The notes under the pieces are model-generated. The model did no database searches. It was not told the origin of the DNA and saw only the letters and a list, made by a program, of their open reading frames with translations. The translations under genes and the position numbers were made by a program. From contig NZ_FQWZ01000004.1 of NCBI RefSeq assembly GCF_900129825.1, positions 397,312 through 461,311 of the forward strand: a stretch of DNA of 64,000 bases. The letters are read 5' to 3'. The stretch is from Hydrocarboniphaga daqingensis. Its GTDB lineage: Bacteria > Pseudomonadota > Gammaproteobacteria > Nevskiales > Nevskiaceae. This document shows positions 9,271 through 19,241 of the stretch, one piece after another; the first letter of the stretch is position 1, and each line of letters begins with the position of its first letter.

Positions 9271-9339
9271 GCGGCCGATGTTGATGGTGGATAGGCCATC
9301 TAGATGAATTCATTGGCTATTCAATCATCGGCCGCCGTC
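9271..9339. promoter_or_regulatory. Nested inverted repeats between the divergent GH5 genes
   Basis: The 307-base gap 9067-9373 has no gene. It holds a perfect 12-bp inverted repeat, CGGCGGCCGATG (9271-9282) and CATCGGCCGCCG (9328-9339). Between the arms lie a 10-bp palindrome ATGAATTCAT (9306-9315) and an imperfect ATAGGCCAT / ATTGGCTAT pair (9293-9322). The stretch 9290-9330 is AT-rich compared with its surroundings. This is a good candidate for a shared operator and promoter region. No clear -35/-10 pair could be assigned. Confidence 0.55.
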
Positions 9340-9373
9340 GATCTGTCCTGCCTTCGCCTCGCTTGGAGTGCCC

Positions 9374-11458
9374 ATGCAAAGCCCAGCCTCATTCGCGACC
9401 CCCGTATTCGGCGATGTCTGCCAGCCCGGTGAATCCGTTCCCGGTTCCAACGTCAACGCGAAACGGCGCTCGCCTGCGCCGCTGATGGTCGCTGCCCGCC
9501 TGCTCGCCGTGCTGCTGGCGACGACCTCGTGCGGATCGCAGGCCGCTGCCGCGCGGCAGCAAGCCATCGCCTCATTCAGCCCCGCCTCCGGCCCGGTCGG
9601 CACCGTGATCACGCTGCGCGGCAGCGGCTTCACCGGCTCGAAGCAGGCATGGGTTGGTAGCTCACATAGCGCCGCGCTCAAGGTGCTCAGCGACAGCCGT
9701 GCCACCGTTACCGTGCCCGCCGACGCCAGCAGCGGCGCGGTGGCGATCCTCAACAGCAAACACGCCGCGTTCACCGCCACTGCGTTTGCGCTGACCCAGT
9801 CCGCGGCCGCGCTGCCTCAACAAAGCATCAGCGGCTTTTCGCCAATGTCGGGCCCGGTCGGCAGCGTGGTGACGGTCACCGGCAGTGGCTTCACCGGCTC
9901 GAATGCGGCGTGGGTGGGCGCTTCGCACGACGCAAAGCTGACCGTCGTCAGCGACACGCAGGTGCGTGTGACGATCCCGGCTGGTGCAGCCAGCGGCCAA
10001 CTGGCCATTCTCAATCCGAAGCACGCGGCGTTCTCGCCGCAGACCTTCACCGTGACGGGCGCGGCGACCGCGCTGCGCCAGCAGCAGATCGCGTCGATCT
10101 CGCCGGTCTCGGGCCCGGTGGGTACCGTGATCAGCCTGGTCGGCAGCGGCTTTGCCGGGTCCACCTCGGCTTCGGTGGGCGGCGCAGGCAATGCCTCACT
10201 GGTCGTGCTCAGTGACACGGCGGCGCGCATCACGGTGCCGACCGGCGCGGCTTCGGGTGCCGTCGTGATCACCAGTGCCCAGTATTCGGCAACGGCCGCC
10301 ACCGCGTTCACGCTGAGTTCCTCACCACCGCCACCGCCACCGCCACCGCCGCCGGTGCCGTCAGGCGAGTTGTCGCTGCGCGTGCTCGGCAACCGGCTGA
10401 TCGATGCGCAGGGTGCAACGGTGCAACTGCGCGGCGTCAACTACAGCGGCTTCGAGTTCGTCGCGGTCCAGGGCTGGAGTCCGGCCGATCCATCCGGTGC
10501 TCAGGCCGGGCAGGGCGGTGGCCCGAAGTGGTCGGCGATCCGCGCGTGGAAGGCCAATGCGGTGCGCATTCCGTTGAACGAAGCGTCCTGGCTCGGCTAT
10601 CGCTGCGTCGACACCGGCGGCCTGAGCCACAACCCCGATCCGGGCGGCAACTACGTGGCCTCGGTGCAGGCTCAGGTCGATCAGGCGACGGCGGCCGGGC
10701 TGTATGTGATCGTCGATCTGCACTGGTCGGCGCCCGGCGACAGTTGCCCGATGCTGCAGACGCAGATGGCCAACGCTGATCACTCCATCGCGTTCTGGAC
10801 CTCGGTGGCGACGCGCTTCAAGGCGTACCCGAACGTGGTGTTCGAGTTGTTCAACGAGCCGTTCATGGACTTTGACTTCAGTGGTGACGCGTGGAGCTAC
10901 CTGATGCAGGGCAGTGGCGGGTCGTTCAGCGGCTACCCGGCGAGCGGCACCAGCGGCGTTTGGAAAGACATCAAGCAGCCGTGGGCGATCGCCAGCTATC
11001 AGGCGCTGATCGATGCGGTTCGCGCCACGGGCGCGCGCAACGTGGTGCTGGTCGGTGGCCTGAGTTACGCCCAGGACCTGAGCGGCTGGCTATCGCATCG
11101 TCCGCGCGATCCGCTCGACCAGATGGCGGCTGCCTGGCACCCCTACCGCAAGTTCGGTTCGGCCTGGGACTACCCGTATCCGAACTTCCATCCGCAGGTG
11201 TTCGACGATGCGCGCGCGATCCTGGCGGCCGGCATTCCACTGGTGATGACCGAAGTCGGGGCCCAGAACACGCCAGGTACGACCGGCGCGCCGATCATCG
11301 ACACGATGACCCAGTTTGCCGACCAAAACGGCGCCAGCGTGCTCGGCTGGACCTGGAATGTCTGGGGCGACCCCGAGAACGTGCTGATCCGCGATGTCGA
11401 CGGGACGCCAACCGACGGTTACGGCAAGGCAATGCGCGATTGGATGCTCGCGCACTGA
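9374..11458 (+). CDS. Exported GH5 glycoside hydrolase with three IPT/TIG domains
   Basis: 694 residues. A long N-terminal region precedes a hydrophobic export segment (APLMVAARLLAVLLATTSC); the Cys may be lipidated but the lipobox is poor. Three immunoglobulin-like IPT/TIG repeats follow, each opening with SFSP/GFSP/SISP..SGPVGT and GSGF, of about 88 residues. A Ser-Pro10 linker then leads to a GH5 domain from about residue 335: VQLRGVNYSGFE, VIVDLHWSAPGD, FELFNEPF (acid/base Glu), WHPY, VMTEVGAQN (nucleophile Glu). TIG domains probably act as spacers or carbohydrate binders. ATG 9374 has GGAG 6 bases upstream. It is a paralogue of the 7792 gene, which lacks the TIG part. Confidence 0.9.
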   Translation: MQSPASFATPVFGDVCQPGESVPGSNVNAKRRSPAPLMVAARLLAVLLATTSCGSQAAAARQQAIASFSPASGPVGTVITLRGSGFTGSKQAWVGSSHSAALKVLSDSRATVTVPADASSGAVAILNSKHAAFTATAFALTQSAAALPQQSISGFSPMSGPVGSVVTVTGSGFTGSNAAWVGASHDAKLTVVSDTQVRVTIPAGAASGQLAILNPKHAAFSPQTFTVTGAATALRQQQIASISPVSGPVGTVISLVGSGFAGSTSASVGGAGNASLVVLSDTAARITVPTGAASGAVVITSAQYSATAATAFTLSSSPPPPPPPPPPVPSGELSLRVLGNRLIDAQGATVQLRGVNYSGFEFVAVQGWSPADPSGAQAGQGGGPKWSAIRAWKANAVRIPLNEASWLGYRCVDTGGLSHNPDPGGNYVASVQAQVDQATAAGLYVIVDLHWSAPGDSCPMLQTQMANADHSIAFWTSVATRFKAYPNVVFELFNEPFMDFDFSGDAWSYLMQGSGGSFSGYPASGTSGVWKDIKQPWAIASYQALIDAVRATGARNVVLVGGLSYAQDLSGWLSHRPRDPLDQMAAAWHPYRKFGSAWDYPYPNFHPQVFDDARAILAAGIPLVMTEVGAQNTPGTTGAPIIDTMTQFADQNGASVLGWTWNVWGDPENVLIRDVDGTPTDGYGKAMRDWMLAH

Positions 11459-11598
11459 CGCTGCCGCGGACATCGTGACGGCCGCGTACCGGGGCGATGT
11501 CGCCCGGCACGCGGTCGGTACGCCAGCAGACCGAACGGCGCGAGCGTCGATGCCAAGCTGATTGCCCGAGCCGGTCGATACGCGATCCGGCCGCTGCG

Positions 11599-12462
11599 GT
11601 GCCCGCCATCGACGCCACGCCGAGCTTTTTCGATCGCCCTGATGTCGGCATGGTCCGCCTCGACGGCGGCGGCCGCATCGTCGCGGTCAACCGATTCCTG
11701 GCCGAGTTGCTGCAATACTCAGGTGCTGAGTTGCGCGGGCGGCTGCTGTCCGATCTGGGCAGCGCCCCCTGGGCTAGCGAATCGGCGCTGGCGATGGTCC
11801 GTCTGGGGGTCTACGAGCACTTGCGTCGTCGTGAGCTGATGTTGATGAGCCGTGACGGGCTGTGTTTTTCGTTCGAGTTTCATGAGGTCGGCAAGGTCAG
11901 TGGTGATCGCCTGATCGAATGCCTGTTCCAACAGCTGGAGCCATTGCCTCGACGTCTGCCCGAGTCCGAACCGCCTCCGACCGGATCGGGCGTGCAGCGG
12001 ATCGTCAGCCCACCCCGGTTCCTGCAGATCGTTCAGCGAGCGCTCGACCGGACACGCGAGCATCGCCGCCCTCTGTCACTGATGCGGATTCATATCGATC
12101 GCGTCGGCGATCCGGGTTTGCCCGAGCCGGCGTGGACACCGTTGGTGTTGCGCGGCTTCGCGAAGGCCTGTGCCCAGCGGCTGCGCCAGTCCGACATCGT
12201 CTGCCGATTCGACGGCACCCGATTCGCCGTGCTGCTGATCGATGTCGCCACCAGCGGCGCGCTGTGCGCCGCCGAGCGGCTGCGCACTGCGGTCGCGCGC
12301 GACGCCAGTCCGGCGGCGATGGGCTACGCCCGGCGCATCGGGCTGTCGATCGGTGTGGTGTCGACGCGCACCGGACGCATCAGCTGTGCGGCGCTGCTGA
12401 GCCGCGCGCAAGCCAAGTGCGACGAGGCGCGCGAGCAGGGTGGCAATCGCGTGGTGGCGTGA
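11599..12462 (+). CDS. PAS-GGDEF protein, catalytically degenerate, I-site intact
   Basis: 287 residues from GTG 11599. Residues about 8-115 form a PAS domain (VGMVRLDGGGRIVAVNRFLAE, then LRGRLLSDL). Residues about 140-285 form a GGDEF domain. The active-site loop reads DGTRF (residues 205-209) in place of GGDEF, so cyclase activity is unlikely. The inhibitory-site RxxD (RQSD, 196-199) is kept exactly five residues before it. Such proteins often act as c-di-GMP receptors. An upstream ATG at 11497 is in frame but the extra 34 residues are Arg-rich and unlike protein; no strong ribosome site marks either start. The gene follows the TIG-GH5 gene on the same strand, 140 bases downstream. Confidence 0.8.
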   Translation: MPAIDATPSFFDRPDVGMVRLDGGGRIVAVNRFLAELLQYSGAELRGRLLSDLGSAPWASESALAMVRLGVYEHLRRRELMLMSRDGLCFSFEFHEVGKVSGDRLIECLFQQLEPLPRRLPESEPPPTGSGVQRIVSPPRFLQIVQRALDRTREHRRPLSLMRIHIDRVGDPGLPEPAWTPLVLRGFAKACAQRLRQSDIVCRFDGTRFAVLLIDVATSGALCAAERLRTAVARDASPAAMGYARRIGLSIGVVSTRTGRISCAALLSRAQAKCDEAREQGGNRVVA

Positions 12463-12494
12463 TCGGTGTTGATGACGCGACAGCGCGCGTAGCA

Positions 12495-13226
12495 TCAGCC
12501 CGCCTTGCTCAGCGCAAACGCGGTCAGGAATCCCAGCACGGTGATCAGCCCGGCGTATTCGTGCGCGTCGTCGAAGGCTTCGGGGATCATCGTGTCGACC
12601 AGCATCGCCAGGATCGCGCCGGCCGCCACGGCGGTGGTTGCGGCGACGGTCTCCGGTGCGGCCGTGCGGAACAGCGAATAGCCGGCGATCGCCGCCAGGC
12701 CCGATGACAGCGCAATGCCGCCCCAAATGCCGAAGATCGAGCGCGGCGAGTGGCCGGCCGCCTTCATGCCGGCGGCGCTGGATAGGCCTTCCGGCAGGTT
12801 CGACAGAAAAATCGCCGCGACGGTGACGCTGCTAACGATGCCGCCCTTGAGCAGCGACAGGCCGATCACGATCGATTCGGGGATGCCGTCGAGCAGCGCC
12901 CCGAGCGCGATCGCGCCGCCGCCATCGTGATCGCGGTGTCCGTAGCGCGCCAGCAGCCGGTCAGCGCCGGTGTAGAGGATTGCCCCGGCCAGAAAGCCGA
13001 AGGCCGTCGCCGCCAGGCCGCCGGTCTTGTAAGCCTCGTCCATCAGCTCGAACGACAGCGCCGAAATCAGCACGCCGCTGCCGAAGGCCATCACGCCGGC
13101 GACGACGCGGCGCGGGATATCGGCGCCATAACCGAGCGCGGCGCCGATCAGCAGCGCGCTGCCCGACAGCAGGCCCCAGCCGCCGGCCTGCAGCCAGCGC
13201 GGCAGGTCCGGCATCGTGGCGTTCAT
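12495..13226 (-). CDS. ZIP-family divalent metal transporter
   Basis: 243-residue polytopic membrane protein with about seven to eight hydrophobic helices. The ZIP metal-site helices are recognisable: ALLDGIPESIVIGLSL (TM4, His replaced by Asp-Gly) and IFLSNLPEGLSSAAG (TM5, Glu kept). The loop after TM3 carries HRDHD, a short His/Asp metal-binding stretch. It probably moves zinc or iron into the cytoplasm. AAGGAGG lies about 10 bases before ATG 13226; the upstream ATG 13235 overlaps that ribosome site too closely. No Zur or Fur box was seen. The gene is convergent with the PAS-GGDEF gene. Confidence 0.85.
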   Translation of the reverse strand: MNATMPDLPRWLQAGGWGLLSGSALLIGAALGYGADIPRRVVAGVMAFGSGVLISALSFELMDEAYKTGGLAATAFGFLAGAILYTGADRLLARYGHRDHDGGGAIALGALLDGIPESIVIGLSLLKGGIVSSVTVAAIFLSNLPEGLSSAAGMKAAGHSPRSIFGIWGGIALSSGLAAIAGYSLFRTAAPETVAATTAVAAGAILAMLVDTMIPEAFDDAHEYAGLITVLGFLTAFALSKAG

Positions 13227-13293
13227 CGAATCCATCCCTCCTTGGATCGCGGGCGGCGCCGGCCTTGCCGACACCGCCCGCTGGGTGGCCGTA

Positions 13294-13698
13294 TCAGGCC
13301 AGCAGCTGGTACAGCAGGTAGAACATCAAGCCGACCTGGGTCAGAAACAGCGTGGCACGCATCAGCACCAGCACGAACGAGGTGCCGATCAGGTGAAACA
13401 CGCTTTGGCCGATGCGCGCATACAGCACGTAGGCCGCGACGGCGTCGACGACCGCGCTCTTGTTCAGCAGTGCGGCGATGATGACGATTGCCGCGAACAG
13501 CGGCAGGTTTTCCAGGCAGTTCAGATGCGCGCCCTTGGCCCGCTGCAGCACGCCGGGGTCGTCGCTGGCCTTGCCGCGTTCCCAGTGGTCGATCGGCTTG
13601 CGGCCGCCGAGTGCGACGGGCACCCGATACGTGGCGTAGGACAATGCCAGCAGCAGCGTCCAGCCGATGTACAGCAGTACGGCGGTGAATCCGGTCAT
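13294..13698 (-). CDS. MAPEG-family membrane protein
   Basis: 134 residues with four hydrophobic helices. The family mark is the first loop and second helix: ERGKASDDPGVLQRAKGAHLN then CLENLPLFAAIVIIAALL, with Arg and Asn-x-x-Glu-Asn residues that bind glutathione in MAPEG enzymes. Bacterial members are mostly uncharacterised and some have glutathione transferase or peroxidase activity. It follows the same strand as the ZIP gene, 67 bases upstream of it, and may be transcribed with it. Confidence 0.85.
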   Translation of the reverse strand: MTGFTAVLLYIGWTLLLALSYATYRVPVALGGRKPIDHWERGKASDDPGVLQRAKGAHLNCLENLPLFAAIVIIAALLNKSAVVDAVAAYVLYARIGQSVFHLIGTSFVLVLMRATLFLTQVGLMFYLLYQLLA

Positions 13699-13883
13699 GG
13701 GTCAGATCTCGTTGGTTTATGTAATGGTTTATGGAATCGATAGCGCATTCTCGACGGGCCTCCGGATCCGACCGCGTCGATGAACGTCACCAGCTTACGG
13801 CGGTCCACTACACCGCGCGCCACACTTTTGCCGCGACGCCATTTCCGATTGCGACATGCCCGGTCCGGGCGGGAGGTTTGCCG

Positions 13884-15584
<1,701 letters not shown>

Positions 15585-15626
15585 GCGCATCGCGCTCTGG
15601 CTTGCCATCAACGGAGATCCCTGACC

Positions 15627-16868
15627 ATGTCCATTTCCCGTCGCGATCTGCTCGGTGCCGGCCTTCTCGGCAGTTTGCTGGCCGTGTCGCCGTCGATGAT
15701 CGCGCGTGCCCGCGCCGCCGAGCGCCCGCGTCGTCTGGTCGTCGTCATGCTGCGTGGTGCCGTCGATGGTCTCAGCGTCGTCGCGCCGTATCAGGACGCG
15801 GCTTATTACCAGCGGCGCGGCACGATCGCGTTGCCGCGCCCCGGCACCGATGGTGGCTTGATCGATCTGGATGGCCGGTTCGGCTTGCACCCGGCGCTGG
15901 CGCCACTGCAGCCGTTGTGGGCCCGTGGCCGCCTCGGCTTCGTCCACGCTTGCGGATCGCCGGACCCGACGCGCTCGCATTTTGATGCCCAGCACTATCT
16001 GGAGACGGCGGTGCTCGCCAAGGCCTCGCGTGACGATGGCTGGCTCAACCGGCTGGCCGCGCAAGTGGTAGCTGACGACGATGCCTTCGGCGCCGTTAGT
16101 TTGAGCGCGACGCTGCCGCGCATCTGCAGCGGCGAGCACGACGTCACCAACGTGCCGCTCGGGCGCGGCGTGCTCAAGCCATCGGCGCTCGACCGTGCCG
16201 AGGTTGCCGCGTCATTCAGCGCGATGTACCAGGCCAGTGGCGATGCGCCGATTGCCGACGCGTACCGCGAAGGCTTGGCAACGCGCCAGCGCATCCGGCG
16301 CGATCTCGCCAGCACCGCGCCCGACGACGAGACGCGCGTTGCCGACAACGGCGCGCCACCGCCGATTGGTTTTGCGCTCGATGCCAGCCAACTGGCGCGG
16401 CTGATGGTGCGCAACCCCGAGTTGCAACTGGCCTTTCTGCAACTGGGCAGCTGGGACACGCACCTGAAGCAAGGTGCGTCGCGCGGCGCGTTGGCCGATC
16501 GTCTGCGCGGTCTCGGCGATGGTTTGGCGACGCTGGCGCGTGACCTCGGCCCGGTGTTCGACGACACGCTGATCGTCGTGATGTCCGAATTCGGCCGCAC
16601 CGTTGCCGAAAACGGCGCCGGTGGCACCGATCACGGCCACGGCAATGTGATCTGGTTGTTGGGCGGCGGGCTCAAGGGCGGCAAGGTCTGGGGCCAATGG
16701 CCCGGGCTGGACAGCAGCGCCTTGTACGAAGGCCGCGATTTGGCCGTGACCACCGACTTTCGCAGCGTGCTGCAGCAGGTCTGCGCCCAGCATCTGCGGC
16801 TCGACGACCGCCAGTTGGCTGCGGTGTTTCCACAAGCCGGCGCCGACTGGAATCAGCGCCTGCTGTGA
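15627..16868 (+). CDS. DUF1501 family protein with Tat signal
   Basis: 413 residues. The N-terminus has a twin-arginine signal (ISRRDLLGAGLLGSLLAV, cleavage near ARARAA), so it is exported folded. The body resembles the alkaline-phosphatase-like DUF1501 fold: VVVMLRGAVDGLSVV, FVHACGSPDPTRSHFDAQHYLE, LGSWDTHLKQG, DTLIVVMSEFGRTVAENGAGGTDHGHGN. The Asp, His and Glu residues in these motifs could form a metal site like that of sulfatases, but no activity is established. GGAGA lies 8 bases before ATG. It follows the DUF1800 gene by 42 bases, almost surely as one operon. Confidence 0.9.
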   Translation: MSISRRDLLGAGLLGSLLAVSPSMIARARAAERPRRLVVVMLRGAVDGLSVVAPYQDAAYYQRRGTIALPRPGTDGGLIDLDGRFGLHPALAPLQPLWARGRLGFVHACGSPDPTRSHFDAQHYLETAVLAKASRDDGWLNRLAAQVVADDDAFGAVSLSATLPRICSGEHDVTNVPLGRGVLKPSALDRAEVAASFSAMYQASGDAPIADAYREGLATRQRIRRDLASTAPDDETRVADNGAPPPIGFALDASQLARLMVRNPELQLAFLQLGSWDTHLKQGASRGALADRLRGLGDGLATLARDLGPVFDDTLIVVMSEFGRTVAENGAGGTDHGHGNVIWLLGGGLKGGKVWGQWPGLDSSALYEGRDLAVTTDFRSVLQQVCAQHLRLDDRQLAAVFPQAGADWNQRLL

Positions 16869-16896
16869 GGCGGCATCGCCGACGCGGCGCGCGGGC

Positions 16897-17628
16897 CTAG
16901 ACCCAGATCGCGCTCGCCAGACCCGTGCGGTCGCGCACCGGCGTCGGCGGCAGGCAATGCGCCTGCGCGCGCTCGATCCGCTGCGCCGACCACAGCACCG
17001 CCAGCGCGTCGATCAAATCGTCGCGGCCGACGCCGCTGGCGCGATCCGCCAGCAGCCGCTCGATCGCGCGGCGCGGAAAGTGCCGTGCCAGTAGCGCGAT
17101 CCGCTGCGCCTGGCCGTCGTCTGACTTCTTCGACGCGACCAGTCCCTTGCCATCGCCGCCCTGCGCCGCGTTCATCGCGGCAAAGCTCAGCTCGGGATGC
17201 ACTTCGCGGACGCGGCCGGGCGCGGTCGCGTCCGCCGCCAGCGCGTCGTCCCATTCGCGGATCTTCGGCAGGATGCCGAAGCTCTGCACGCCAAAGCCGC
17301 GCCCGTCGATCGCCTTGTGCAGCGCCGAGGCTTCGGCTTGCGTGCGCGCGTGCAGCACACCGCGCACCGGTGCCGAAAAGATGCTGCTGGCGCGGTGCCC
17401 GCCGAGGACCTGACGCGCCAGCGCATCCGAGGCGCGCGGCCCGTGTTCGGACAGGCCGATCGGCACGTCGACGCCGATCACGCGCGCATCGCGGTGCGCG
17501 GCCAGCAGCGCGGTGGCGTCCGCGTAGACCTGCGCCTGCAGGCGACGGCTCGCTGATCGCCAGCAGGCGATCCAGCCGGATTTGCAGCCATCGACGCCGA
17601 CCACGGTCGTCGCCGCGGCTTCAGTCAT
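16897..17628 (-). CDS. DUF429 family protein
   Basis: 243 residues. The N-terminus VVGVDGCKSGWIACW has the RNase H-like acidic strand of DUF429, followed by VIGVDVPIGLSEHGPRASDALARQVLG, SSIFSAPVRGVL, and VREVHPELSFAAMN. These acidic positions suggest a metal-dependent nuclease-like fold, but no role is known. ATG 17628 is chosen because it places VVGVDGCKSGW at residue 9, as in homologues; it lies within the 3' end of the small upstream ORF (8-base overlap), indicating coupling. It is the last gene of a three-gene minus-strand unit with the ABC1 kinase. Confidence 0.85.
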   Translation of the reverse strand: MTEAAATTVVGVDGCKSGWIACWRSASRRLQAQVYADATALLAAHRDARVIGVDVPIGLSEHGPRASDALARQVLGGHRASSIFSAPVRGVLHARTQAEASALHKAIDGRGFGVQSFGILPKIREWDDALAADATAPGRVREVHPELSFAAMNAAQGGDGKGLVASKKSDDGQAQRIALLARHFPRRAIERLLADRASGVGRDDLIDALAVLWSAQRIERAQAHCLPPTPVRDRTGLASAIWV

Positions 17629-17845
17629 CGACTGCGTCGGCGTCGTCGACATCGAGGTTTGCATCGTCACCGTCGAGCGCGGCCAGCGTGCCGGCGCTGC
17701 GCAGAAACTGGCGCTGGTAGTGGCGGTTGCGACGGTTCTTTTTGGCGTGCGACCGCTGGCCGCGACGCTTGTCGACGACCAGCGCATCGAGCGCGCTCAA
17801 GTCGTCGAGCGAGGCCAGATCGTTCGGCGAGCTGCGGCGCGTCAT
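17621..17845 (-). CDS. Small hypothetical protein, basic core and acidic tail
   Basis: 74 residues, not recognised. The centre is strongly basic (KRRGQRSHAKKNRRNRHYQRQFLR) and the tail acidic (DGDDANLDVDDADAVDD). No signal or membrane segment is seen. It is believed to be real because its ATG overlaps the stop of the ABC1 kinase as ATGA, and its own end overlaps the DUF429 start by 8 bases. The basic part could bind nucleic acid; that is a guess. Confidence 0.6.
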   Translation of the reverse strand: MTRRSSPNDLASLDDLSALDALVVDKRRGQRSHAKKNRRNRHYQRQFLRSAGTLAALDGDDANLDVDDADAVDD

Positions 17846-19146
17846 GCGGCGGCCGCCTGCTCGTAGCGATGCAGCGTGTCGAGGATCAGTGCGCGCAGCG
17901 GCACGCGGGCGTCGAGAGTGCGCAGCAGCCAGTACAAGCCGCTGAGTTCCCGCATCACGAACACCAGATCCGATACCGGCGTGAACTTGAACGTGTAGCG
18001 AATGTGCCGGCGACCGGCCGCGCGCAGATCGTCGATGAAATGCGGCTGGCCGAAGTCGACCGTATCGTGTTCGACCATCCGGCCGAGGCTGAGCGTGCCG
18101 AACTCGGCATACAGCTCCTGCAGCTCATCGAAGTCGACCGCTGGATCAACGCCGTCGAGCGCGCGCAGGCAGTCGTGCACGCCCGACCAGTCCTGGGCCA
18201 GCGCGGCCCGCAGCATCCGCGCGACTTGCGCGACCGTTGCGGCGGGTACGCGCTTGACGCAGCCCATGTCGTAGACGACGACATGGCCGTCGCTGCGGAA
18301 CGCGAAGTTGCCGGCATGCGGGTCGGCGTGCACGGCGCGCGCAAAAAACAGGCTATGCACGAACCATTGGCACAGATGCAGCGCCCACTGCTCGCGCAGC
18401 GCCGGCAAGGCCAGCCGCGCTTGCTCCAGCGGCTCGCCGGGCTCTTCACTCATCACGATCAGGCCGTCGGTGCACAGCGCCGTCTCCGGCGTGGCGTAGA
18501 CGATGCCGGGCAGGCTGGCGTACTGGTGCATGGCCTGCAGATGTTCGAGTTCGCGGCTGTAGTCGGTTTCTTCGGCAAAGCGCGCGCGCACCTCGTCCAT
18601 CAGCCGGTCCATCGCCGCGTCGTCCAGCGGCAACAGCTTGCTCAGCGTGATCAGCCGGCGCAGCTGCACCAGATCGGCGTCGACCGCCTCCTTGACGCCG
18701 GGATAGCGGATCTTGACGACGACCGCGCGGCCATCGGCCAGCGTCGCGCGGTGTACCTGACCGATGCTGGCGGCCGCCAGCGCGACCGGCTCGATGCGTG
18801 CGACTTGGGCGCGCTGCGCCGCGCTCCACTGCGTATCGATCAGCGCCTGCAAGTCGGCCAGCGGTACCGGCACGGCGGCGCGCTGCAACAGCCGCAGCTG
18901 ATCGGCCAGCGCCGGCGGCAGCAGATCGCCGTATTGCGAGGCGAGTTGGCCGAGCTTCATTGCGGCGCCGCGCAGGCTGGCCAGCGTGCGCACCCAGTCG
19001 GCGCCGACCGCGCCCCAATGGCGGGCCTGGCTGTCGGCATCGTCGCCGGGCGTCAGTTTTTGCAGCACGACGCGGCCAAGCGTGCGCGCGCCGGCACCAA
19101 ACAGCTTCAGCGTGCGCGATGTGGGCGACGGAGGTCGTGCCGGCAT
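17842..19146 (-). CDS. ABC1/AarF/UbiB-family atypical kinase
   Basis: 434 residues from ATG 19146; a GTG at 19179 is an alternative and neither has a clear ribosome site. Family marks in order: KLGQ in the N-terminal extension (AAMKLGQLASQYGDLLPP), the Ala-rich loop LAAASIGQVHRA, VVVKIRYPGV with the ATP-binding Lys, EETDYSREL, the catalytic HADPHAGNFAF, and metal-binding YDMG. UbiB/Coq8 proteins are ATPases needed for ubiquinone synthesis. This one is not beside ubi genes, and its DFG motif reads DMG, so it is more likely a paralogue of unknown target. It heads the unit with the small ORF and DUF429 gene. Confidence 0.85.
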   Translation of the reverse strand: MPARPPSPTSRTLKLFGAGARTLGRVVLQKLTPGDDADSQARHWGAVGADWVRTLASLRGAAMKLGQLASQYGDLLPPALADQLRLLQRAAVPVPLADLQALIDTQWSAAQRAQVARIEPVALAAASIGQVHRATLADGRAVVVKIRYPGVKEAVDADLVQLRRLITLSKLLPLDDAAMDRLMDEVRARFAEETDYSRELEHLQAMHQYASLPGIVYATPETALCTDGLIVMSEEPGEPLEQARLALPALREQWALHLCQWFVHSLFFARAVHADPHAGNFAFRSDGHVVVYDMGCVKRVPAATVAQVARMLRAALAQDWSGVHDCLRALDGVDPAVDFDELQELYAEFGTLSLGRMVEHDTVDFGQPHFIDDLRAAGRRHIRYTFKFTPVSDLVFVMRELSGLYWLLRTLDARVPLRALILDTLHRYEQAAAA

Positions 19147-19241
19147 CGGAGGTCTGCCAGTGGTCGAGGGATTCCACACCTTAACGGCAAACCGGCTCGA
19201 TCAGATTCAACGGCGCGCGATCGCCGTTGACGACGGTGTCG

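Noticed and set aside
17659..19230. 523-residue open frame on the plus strand
   Set aside because: Antisense to the ABC1 kinase, which has all family motifs on the minus strand.
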